This document shows, in pieces, positions 22,671-28,941 of a stretch of DNA of 28,941 nucleotides. Each line of letters starts with the position of its first letter. Positions within the stretch are counted from its first letter, which is position 1. A model generated the notes under the pieces. It saw only the letters and a list, made by a program, of their open reading frames with translations, was not told the origin of the DNA and ran no database searches. Location of the stretch: contig UQWP01000044.1 in assembly GCA_900544825.1 (NCBI GenBank), positions 1-28,941 of the forward strand, given 5' to 3'. Source of the stretch: an uncultured Prevotella sp. (GTDB lineage: Bacteria > Bacteroidota > Bacteroidia > Bacteroidales > Bacteroidaceae). The translations under genes and the position numbers were made by a program.

Positions 22671-23771
22671 ATGAATACAATTAAGAAAATTGTACTTACA
22701 GGTGGTCCTTGCGCAGGTAAAACCACTGCGCTGGTTAAAATAATCGACCACTTCTCTGGCCTTGGATACAAGGTGTTTACGATTCCTGAGGTTCCTACCA
22801 TGTTCACCCAGGCAGGTATGAACTATCTCACCAAAAACGAGAAGTTCTTCTTCGAGGGAGAAAAAGCTACCTTCCTGACTCAGATCGGACTGGAAAACAG
22901 TTTCACCAAAATGGCTGAAACTATCGACAAGCCGGTCATCATCGTCTGCGACCGTGGCACGATGGACATCTCCACCTACCTGACAGAAGACTTCTGGAAC
23001 CGCATCATCTCCGAGCAGGGATACACCAACACCCAGCTGCGTGAACGCTACGATGCCGTACTGCATCTGGTTTCTGCAGCAGATGGCGCTGAACAATTCT
23101 ACACCACTGCCAACAACGCCCAGCGCGTGGAAAAGGCTGACGAAAAGGGATTGCAGATAGCCAGGGAACTGGACAAGAAAATCGTTTCCGCATGGAAGGG
23201 ACACCCACATCTGAGAGTAATCAACAACCACGAGGACTTCAACAACAAGCTAAACCGTGTGCTCAAGGAAATCAGCAATGTGCTGGGTATTCCGCAACCT
23301 ATCGAAGAGGAAAGAAAGTATATCGTGAAACTGACCGGCGAAGTGCCAAACGCTATCGACAGCGATATCGTGCAGACCTATCTTTCAGGAGAACCAGGCA
23401 GCGAGATCCGTCTCCGTCGCCGTGGATTCGAAGGTGGCAAGTACGTTTATGTTCACACCACCAAGAAGCGCGTAGCCGACAACGAGCAGATTGAAACCGA
23501 GCGACAGATCAGCGCCAATCTCTACGAGAATATGCTCCAGCAGGCAGACCCTTACCGTGCTACCATCCGCAAGCACCGCAAGAGCTTTATCTGGAAAGGT
23601 CAGTACTTCGAGCTGGATTCATTCTCAGAGCCAGTGAAGGACCTGATGATCCTGGAAACCAAAGGCATCGCAAAACGCGAGAGCGTGAAGTTCCCTCCTT
23701 TCATCCAGGTGCTCGAAGACATCACCGGCAATACACATTATTACAATTACAACATCGCTCTGAAGCGATAA
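22671..23771 (+). CDS. AAA ATPase with C-terminal CYTH domain
   Basis: The ATG at 22671 (MNTIKK) is chosen, giving 366 aa; the upstream in-frame ATGs precede a plain P-loop start and lie in the leader. Walker A GGPCAGKTT is at residues 11-19 and a Walker B-like IIVCDRGTMD at 90-99. From about residue 212 a CYTH (triphosphate tunnel metalloenzyme) domain follows, with EEERKYIVK, EIRLRRR and a later ERQI strand. The NadR/Ttd14-like ATPase fused to CYTH is known in Bacteroidetes and eukaryotes. It probably acts on nucleotide or polyphosphate-type substrates, but the reaction is unknown. It is the first gene of the chromosomal operon. Confidence 0.85.
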   Translation: MNTIKKIVLTGGPCAGKTTALVKIIDHFSGLGYKVFTIPEVPTMFTQAGMNYLTKNEKFFFEGEKATFLTQIGLENSFTKMAETIDKPVIIVCDRGTMDISTYLTEDFWNRIISEQGYTNTQLRERYDAVLHLVSAADGAEQFYTTANNAQRVEKADEKGLQIARELDKKIVSAWKGHPHLRVINNHEDFNNKLNRVLKEISNVLGIPQPIEEERKYIVKLTGEVPNAIDSDIVQTYLSGEPGSEIRLRRRGFEGGKYVYVHTTKKRVADNEQIETERQISANLYENMLQQADPYRATIRKHRKSFIWKGQYFELDSFSEPVKDLMILETKGIAKRESVKFPPFIQVLEDITGNTHYYNYNIALKR

Positions 23772-23785
23772 TAAAAAAGAAGCTT

Positions 23786-24529
23786 ATGAAATTTATTGGT
23801 ATTATTCCAGCAAGATACGCTTCAACGCGTTTCCCTGGCAAGCCTCTTGCCATGCTTGGTGGCAAGCCTGTAATTCAGCATGTATATGAAAAGGTGGCTG
23901 CTGTTTTAGAAGAAGCATACGTGGCTACTGACGATGAGCGCATTTTCAATGCCGTAGAAGCTTTTGGCGGTAAGGCGGTAATGACCCGTACTGACCACAA
24001 GAGCGGAACCGACCGCATAGAGGAAGCCATCGAGAAGATTGGCGGCGACTGGGATGTCATCGTCAACGTTCAGGGCGATGAACCTTTCGTGGCAAAGAGT
24101 CAGCTGGAAACCATCTGCCATTGCTTCGATGACCCAACCACCCAGATTGCGACCTTGGGCAAGGCTTTCACCACAATGGAGGCGGTAGAGAATCCAAACA
24201 GTCCGAAAATCGCAGTCAGCAACCAGGGCTTCGCTCTCTACTTCTCCCGCAGCGTCATCCCATACGTACGTGGCAAGGAGCGCGAGGAGTGGCTCCAGCA
24301 TTTCCCTTACCTCAAGCACCTGGGCATCTACGCCTATCGCAAGGAAGTGCTCAGAGAGGTGACCCAGCTGCCACAAAGTTCTCTCGAAATTGCCGAGAGC
24401 CTGGAACAGCTGCGCTGGTTACAGAACGGATACAAGATCAAGGTGGGAACTACTGACGTGGAGACCGTGGGAATCGATACCCCAGAAGATCTCCAGCGCG
24501 CCGAGGAGTTCCTGAAAGAAGGACATTAA
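23786..24529 (+). CDS. kdsB: 3-deoxy-manno-octulosonate cytidylyltransferase
   Basis: This enzyme activates Kdo to CMP-Kdo for the inner core of lipopolysaccharide, in the cytoplasm. The 247-aa length is normal. The nucleotide-binding start IIPARYASTRFPGKPL (6-21), the R-T-D-H-K-S-G-T-D-R stretch (68-77), NVQGDEP (94-100) and HLGIYAYR are all characteristic of KdsB. It begins 14 bp after the AAA/CYTH gene and is 24 bp ahead of tilS, so these genes are likely cotranscribed. Confidence 0.97.
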   Translation: MKFIGIIPARYASTRFPGKPLAMLGGKPVIQHVYEKVAAVLEEAYVATDDERIFNAVEAFGGKAVMTRTDHKSGTDRIEEAIEKIGGDWDVIVNVQGDEPFVAKSQLETICHCFDDPTTQIATLGKAFTTMEAVENPNSPKIAVSNQGFALYFSRSVIPYVRGKEREEWLQHFPYLKHLGIYAYRKEVLREVTQLPQSSLEIAESLEQLRWLQNGYKIKVGTTDVETVGIDTPEDLQRAEEFLKEGH

Positions 24530-24553
24530 AAGCCAGAATGTCTAGGCAGGAAT

Positions 24554-25921
24554 ATGAACAAGATAGAAACGATAGTCAGAAACTATATCGTGCGCCACGG
24601 AATGTGGAAGCACGACGGTTCTTATATTGTTGCCCTCTCGGGAGGAGCAGACAGTGTAGCCCTGCTCCTGATTCTCAAGAACCTGGGGATGCCCATCCAT
24701 GCAGCCCACTGCAACTTTCACCTGCGTGGCGAAGAAAGCGAGCGCGACGAACAGTTCTGCGTAGATCTCTGCGAGCGTGAAGGCATCTGCCTGCATCGCA
24801 TCCACTTCGATACCCTCACCTATGCCGAGAAGCACAAGGTGAGTATCGAGATGGCTGCCAGGGATCTGCGCTACCGCTACTTCGCCCAACTTGCCCGAGA
24901 CATCGAAGCCGACGGCATCTGCGTGGCTCACCACAGAGATGACAACGTGGAAACACTCCTGCTCAATCTGCTGAGAGGTTCGGGTGTGGATGGACTCGCT
25001 GCCATCGCTCCCCAAAACGGGAAAATCCTGCGCCCCCTACTCTGCATCAGCCGTCAGGACATCCTCGGCTATCTCGCCGAAAAGGGCCAGGACTACGTCA
25101 TCGATTCCACCAACCTGGAGGATGATGCCCTGCGCAACAAGATCCGCCATCACGTGATTCCGCTGTTGGAAACGCTGAACCCTGCAGCCAGGGAGAACAT
25201 CGCCCAATCGGCAAGATATCTCAGACAGGCTAAGATGATGCTCGATGACGCTGTGGAAGTACTATCGCAGCCCGATGATTCCAGCAACATCAGAACCATC
25301 GGCAAGCAGCTCGTAATGCAGGCGGCAAGTCCGGAGTTCATGCTCCATCAGCTCATCGGCTGCTATGGCTTTCATGGTGATACCATCGATGGTATCATAG
25401 AAAGTATGAACAGCCAGGACGGAGGCATAGGCAAGATTTGGAAAAGCAACGAATACATGCTGTGCATCGACCGCGAGAATCTGCTCATCACACCTCTGAA
25501 AGAAATGGATAACCTGCAGAAAGAAAGAGCTTTCCGCCTTCCGGAAGAAGGAAATTACAGTCTTGCCGCAAACACGAGAATCAGGATCCGCCGCTACCCT
25601 CGCACAGCCGATTTTACGCCAAGCAAGGAAAGCCATCACATCACCCTGGATGCCGACCAGGTTAGTTTCCCGCTCACCTATCGACTCACCCAGCAGGGCG
25701 ACAGATTCAAACCTTTCGGCATGAAGGGAACGAAGCTGGTAAGCGACTATCTGACAGACCGCAAGCGAAACTACATGGAGAAGATGAGCCAACATGTACT
25801 GACCGACAAGGCAGGCGAAATCATCTGGCTCATCGGAGAAAGAACATCAGACCACTGCAGAATCACCCCCGACACCCAATCAATCCTGGAGATAGAGCTG
25901 GAGGAAAATTCAGAAGTCTGA
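24554..25921 (+). CDS. tilS: tRNA(Ile)-lysidine synthetase
   Basis: Joins lysine to C34 of the CAU-anticodon isoleucine tRNA so that it reads AUA. The PP-loop ATPase motif SGGADS is at residues 29-34. HCNFHLRGEESERDE and the HHRDDNVETLLLNLLRGSG segment are diagnostic, followed by the middle domain and a C-terminal TilS domain with FKPFGMKGTKLVSDYLTDRK. The 455-aa length is typical of Bacteroidetes. It is expected to be essential. Confidence 0.97.
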   Translation: MNKIETIVRNYIVRHGMWKHDGSYIVALSGGADSVALLLILKNLGMPIHAAHCNFHLRGEESERDEQFCVDLCEREGICLHRIHFDTLTYAEKHKVSIEMAARDLRYRYFAQLARDIEADGICVAHHRDDNVETLLLNLLRGSGVDGLAAIAPQNGKILRPLLCISRQDILGYLAEKGQDYVIDSTNLEDDALRNKIRHHVIPLLETLNPAARENIAQSARYLRQAKMMLDDAVEVLSQPDDSSNIRTIGKQLVMQAASPEFMLHQLIGCYGFHGDTIDGIIESMNSQDGGIGKIWKSNEYMLCIDRENLLITPLKEMDNLQKERAFRLPEEGNYSLAANTRIRIRRYPRTADFTPSKESHHITLDADQVSFPLTYRLTQQGDRFKPFGMKGTKLVSDYLTDRKRNYMEKMSQHVLTDKAGEIIWLIGERTSDHCRITPDTQSILEIELEENSEV

Positions 25922-26010
25922 CAAAAACAACAGATAAAATAAGGACTATAGATATATAGATAAGAACTATAGATAAGGGAGAGAAAAGAAATACAGGAGG
26001 AATTGAAACA

Positions 26011-27729
26011 ATGACAAACAACAGAAAGAAAGGCATCAGAATAGCTGGTGCCCTATTCATCATTCTACTTTGCGCCCTAGGATATTGGACTTACCGCTGT
26101 CTGAATCCCACAAGAGAACAGGTGCAGGCAGCCAAAGCCAGAATAGAAGCCTACAGCTGCTACGAAATAAGAAGAAACGGCAAAACCATGCTGCGATTCG
26201 ACGAAGATACCACCACACTGGCAGCTACCTTCATGAACCGCTGGGCACTCGTTCCTTCATGCCAGGGACGACTCGCAGCATCCAACAATACCGACATCAC
26301 CCGAAACCGCTACCAGGGACTCGATGCAGACAGTGTGCTGGTAGAGAAAGTAGATTCCCTCGACAGTCTCTACAAGGATTCGAAATGGAAAGAAAGCGAA
26401 CTGGCATACTATATCCACTCCCACAGCGTGATGGATCTGGGATACAACCGAATCTGCGCCTTCGAAAACCGCGAGAAGGTGTTGAGAGATTCTGCCAAGA
26501 AGATGCTCGACTCGCTGCATCATATCCAGGGAAAAACGCCTTCAGACAAGTCTGACCAGAAAGACGGCAAACTGGTATTGGTACACCTTATTAAATATAA
26601 GGCATTCTATACCGACGAGAACGGCAAGACCCGAAGCGAAGACTGCAAGCTCATCCAGACAAATGCAGATGAAAGAAAAGACAGACAGTACTGCCACCTC
26701 TTTCAGCTCGTTTCAGAAACAACCCCTGACGGCATCTACGGCATCGCACCCCGCACAGCCATCGGAATCGTAACCCTGCAGGGAGCCACCCACCGAGACA
26801 CCATCAACTATGAACAGCGACACGACTCACTGGGTTATTTCTCGGGCAGCTACGACAGTCTCTACCAGGCAGAAGGCTACGGCACCTGGATGGGTCACGA
26901 CGGCTCCTACTACGAAGGAGAATGGAAGAATGGAGAAAGAAACGGATGGGGATTCAGCATCTCACCCAAGAAGCCGCTGAGAGTGGGCGAATGGAAGAAA
27001 GACAAATACAAGGGAGAGCGACTGGTATATACCTCGCATCGCATCTACGGCATCGACATCTCGAAACATCAGCACATCAAAGGCAGAAAGCGATATCAGA
27101 TAAACTGGAAGAAACTGCGCATCACGCATCTGGGAAACATCAGCAGAAAAACCGTATCAGGCAACGTAAACTACCCGATCCGCTTCATCTATATCAAGAG
27201 CACCGAGGGTAAATCGATTGTGAATCCCTACTATAAGAAAGACTATAGCGCAGCTCGCGCACATGGCTATAAAGTAGGCACTTACCACTTCTTCAGTACC
27301 AGAACACCAGCTGTTGCTCAAGCGAATCATTTCCTCAGACACAGCTGCATCAGAAAGGGAGATTTCCCGCCGGTTCTCGACCTGGAACCCTCGCATAGCC
27401 AGATCAGCAAGATGGGAGGTCCGGGCGTTCTCTTCGCAAGAGTAAGAACCTGGTTAAGACTGGTGGAAAGAGCCACGGGCGTAAAACCTATCCTCTACAT
27501 CAGTCAGATCTTCGTAAACCGATACCTGCCTTCAGCCCCCGACCTGAAGCGCGACTATAAAATATGGATTGCCCGCTATGGCGAATACAAGCCAGACATC
27601 CACCTGGTATATTGGCAGCTATGTCCGGATGGCAGGGTGGCAGGCATCCACGGAGCCGTAGATATCAATGTATTCAATGGCTATCAAGATGCATTCACAA
27701 AATTCTCTCAAAATGAGATAGTTAGATAA
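26011..27729 (+). CDS. Membrane-anchored GH25 lysozyme with MORN repeats
   Basis: The 572-aa product has one N-terminal membrane segment (about residues 10-27), a long region of unknown fold, a short MORN-type stretch (about 290-330, GSYYEGEWKNGERNGWGF), then a GH25 muramidase domain (346-570). GH25 signs include YGIDISKHQ, FIYIKSTEG, VGTYHFF, the catalytic DxE in PVLDLEPS (about 457-459) and YWQLCPDGRV near the end. It should act on peptidoglycan outside the inner membrane, perhaps in wall turnover. An AGGAGG lies 10 bases before the ATG. It follows tilS by 89 bp. Confidence 0.93.
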   Translation: MTNNRKKGIRIAGALFIILLCALGYWTYRCLNPTREQVQAAKARIEAYSCYEIRRNGKTMLRFDEDTTTLAATFMNRWALVPSCQGRLAASNNTDITRNRYQGLDADSVLVEKVDSLDSLYKDSKWKESELAYYIHSHSVMDLGYNRICAFENREKVLRDSAKKMLDSLHHIQGKTPSDKSDQKDGKLVLVHLIKYKAFYTDENGKTRSEDCKLIQTNADERKDRQYCHLFQLVSETTPDGIYGIAPRTAIGIVTLQGATHRDTINYEQRHDSLGYFSGSYDSLYQAEGYGTWMGHDGSYYEGEWKNGERNGWGFSISPKKPLRVGEWKKDKYKGERLVYTSHRIYGIDISKHQHIKGRKRYQINWKKLRITHLGNISRKTVSGNVNYPIRFIYIKSTEGKSIVNPYYKKDYSAARAHGYKVGTYHFFSTRTPAVAQANHFLRHSCIRKGDFPPVLDLEPSHSQISKMGGPGVLFARVRTWLRLVERATGVKPILYISQIFVNRYLPSAPDLKRDYKIWIARYGEYKPDIHLVYWQLCPDGRVAGIHGAVDINVFNGYQDAFTKFSQNEIVR

Positions 27730-27765
27730 AATTTCGAAAAAACAAGTATTTTTAGTTAAATTATG

Positions 27766-27781
27766 TTGTAAAAAAGTACAA
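27766..27781. promoter_or_regulatory. Inverted repeat in front of the sigma factor promoter
   Basis: TTGTA (27766-27770) and TACAA (27777-27781) with a 6-bp A-rich spacer, just upstream of the -7 box at 27799. This is a possible operator. Confidence 0.4.
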
Positions 27782-27798
27782 CCTATCACATTTTTTAC

Positions 27799-27806
27799 TA
27801 ACTTTG
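27799..27806 (+). promoter_or_regulatory. -7 box of the sigma factor gene
   Basis: TAACTTTG matches the Bacteroidetes -7 box. A TTTG-type -33 is not visible at the usual distance. The start site would be about 30 bases before the ATG at 27843. Confidence 0.55.
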
Positions 27807-27842
27807 TAGAGTTTAGTAACAAAAATTGGGGGTAGGATCATC

Positions 27843-28715
27843 ATGAGACAACTTAAGATACAAAAGAGCATAACCAATCGAAATAGTGAAGCACTAGATA
27901 AATATCTGGTAGAGATCGGCAGAGCGCCAATGATCTCTATTGAGGAAGAGATAGAGCTGGCACAGCAGATAAGAAAGGGAGGTAGAGTTGGCGAAAGAGC
28001 CAAGAACAAATTGGTAGAAGCCAACTTGAGATTCGTGGTGTCTGTGGCAAAACAGTATCAGCACCAGGGACTCACACTCACCGATCTTATTGACGAAGGC
28101 AATATCGGACTCATCAAGGCTGCTGAGCGCTTCGACGAGACCCGCGGCTTCAAATTCATCTCCTATGCCGTATGGTGGATTCGCCAGAGCATCCTCCAGG
28201 CAATTGCTGAACAGAGCCGCATCGTGAGACTGCCTTTGAACCAGGTAGGTTCGCTCAACAAGGTAAACCAGGAAATCAACCGCTTTGAGCAGGAGAATCA
28301 GCGCCGCCCTAGCGTAGAGGAGCTGTCTGCCCGCACCGGTGTAGATGAAGATAAGATCTCTCAGAGTATGATGGCTAGCGGTCACCACGTGAGCATCGAC
28401 GCACCATTCGGCGAAGACGATGACAACTCGATGGCAGACGTGATGTCGAGCGGAGACGACAGCCGTACCGACAAGCATGTGGATCATGAGAGTATGGCTC
28501 AGGAGCTGAAACAGGTGCTCAACAAATGTCTGAAGGAAAGAGAGCGCAAGATTGTATGCGCCTGCTTCGGTATCGACGAGACCGAGAAGGGTCTGGAAGA
28601 AATCGGAGACAAGATGGGCTTGACGCGCGAAAGAGTTCGACAGATCAGAGAGAAGAGCATCACCAAGCTCAGAGAATCCGGCAAGATTGGTATCCTGATG
28701 AAATATCTGGGATAA
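27843..28715 (+). CDS. rpoD: Primary sigma factor RpoD/SigA, Bacteroidetes type
   Basis: The housekeeping sigma subunit that recognises the TTTG/TAnnTTTG promoters seen throughout the window. It is 290 aa with no region 1.1, as is normal in Bacteroidetes. Region 1.2 (ALDKYLVEIG), region 2 (LRFVVSVAKQYQ, LIDEGNIGLIKAAERFD, FISYAVWWIRQSI), region 3 and a region 4 helix-turn-helix (LEEIGDKMGLTRERVRQIREK) are all present in order. It has its own promoter and a strong terminator. Confidence 0.96.
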   Translation: MRQLKIQKSITNRNSEALDKYLVEIGRAPMISIEEEIELAQQIRKGGRVGERAKNKLVEANLRFVVSVAKQYQHQGLTLTDLIDEGNIGLIKAAERFDETRGFKFISYAVWWIRQSILQAIAEQSRIVRLPLNQVGSLNKVNQEINRFEQENQRRPSVEELSARTGVDEDKISQSMMASGHHVSIDAPFGEDDDNSMADVMSSGDDSRTDKHVDHESMAQELKQVLNKCLKERERKIVCACFGIDETEKGLEEIGDKMGLTRERVRQIREKSITKLRESGKIGILMKYLG

Positions 28716-28729
28716 AGATAAACAGAAAT

Positions 28730-28768
28730 CCCCCATCCTACTTTCTCAAGCGGGATGGGGGCTTTGCT
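28730..28768 (+). terminator. Intrinsic terminator after the sigma factor gene
   Basis: CCCCCATCC (28730-28738) pairs with GGATGGGGG (28753-28761), then CTTTGCTT. It lies 15 bp after the stop. Confidence 0.9.
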
Positions 28769-28820
28769 TATATGATAGAGAGATTTATGAATGTCTATCA
28801 GGCAGTTTTCCTACTTTTTA

Positions 28821-28852
28821 TTTGGTCGTTTCAGGAAAAAAGCGTAATTTTG
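28821..28852 (+). promoter_or_regulatory. Promoter of the Rpn-like gene
   Basis: TTTG (28821-28824), 20 bp, TAATTTTG (28845-28852), a full consensus. Confidence 0.75.
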
Positions 28853-28887
28853 CAGTGAAACTAGATGTAGAATTAAAAGAATGGCAT

Positions 28888-28941
28888 ATGAAACAGGTAG
28901 AAGAAAGATACATCAGCTTGCTGACCGACTTCGGCTTCAAG
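28888..28941 (+). CDS. Start of an Rpn/PD-(D/E)XK nuclease family gene (cut by the window)
   Basis: Only 18 codons are visible. The N-terminus with ERYISLLTDFGFK matches what I know of Bacteroidales Rpn-type (recombination-promoting nuclease, PDDEXK_2) transposase-like proteins. The gene follows a consensus promoter. An overlapping ATG at 28881 in another frame gives no such match. Confidence 0.65.
   Translation, partial: MKQVEERYISLLTDFGFK

Overview
The window looks like a Bacteroidales chromosome, most likely Prevotella/Segatella. Nearly every promoter I can see fits the Bacteroidetes pattern (TTTG, about 20 bp, then TAnnTTTG). The chromosomal genes on the right are typical of the group: AAA/CYTH ATPase, kdsB, tilS, a GH25 lysozyme with MORN repeats, a short primary sigma factor, and the start of an Rpn-type nuclease gene. 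About 22 kb on the left is an integrated phage-like element.

Element, read right to left in its own direction. A regulatory switch lies at 21841-22008, between a rightward repressor gene (22008-22352) and a leftward early operon. That operon encodes a 66-aa Cro-like protein, a LuxR-type regulator, a 40-aa Cys-rich mini-protein, a SANT/HTH-like protein and a 1329-aa primase-helicase. Next is a 636-bp non-coding region (15932-16567) with 16 copies of the hexamer TCCTAC/GTAGGA around a strong leftward promoter, which drives a 175-aa basic protein. A 110-aa protein follows. Then comes the head and packaging operon: S49 prohead protease, 681-aa capsid protein, a 256-aa tail-tube-like protein with an N-terminal membrane segment, a repeat-containing protein ending on a slippery A-run, a -1-frame continuation of it, a 68-aa protein, a putative small terminase, the large terminase, a 108-aa protein and the portal. 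Three uncharacterised structural candidates and a lysis cassette (holin, glucosaminidase endolysin, membrane-anchored protein) complete it. A separate rightward membrane-protein gene (97-666) with its own terminator lies at the left edge and shares a leader motif with two element genes.

What stands out: (1) the element has head, packaging, replication, control and lysis genes, but no recognisable tape measure, baseplate, tail fibre or integrase in the window, as in capsid-forming satellites or a very divergent phage; (2) there is a dnaX-like frameshift signal at 10349-10371; (3) the TCCTAC iteron field looks like an origin or control region; (4) the switch has a perfect palindrome over both predicted start sites, and its short words recur beyond the repressor gene. 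The ends of the element were not fixed and no att repeats were found. Everything to the left of position 1 is unseen.
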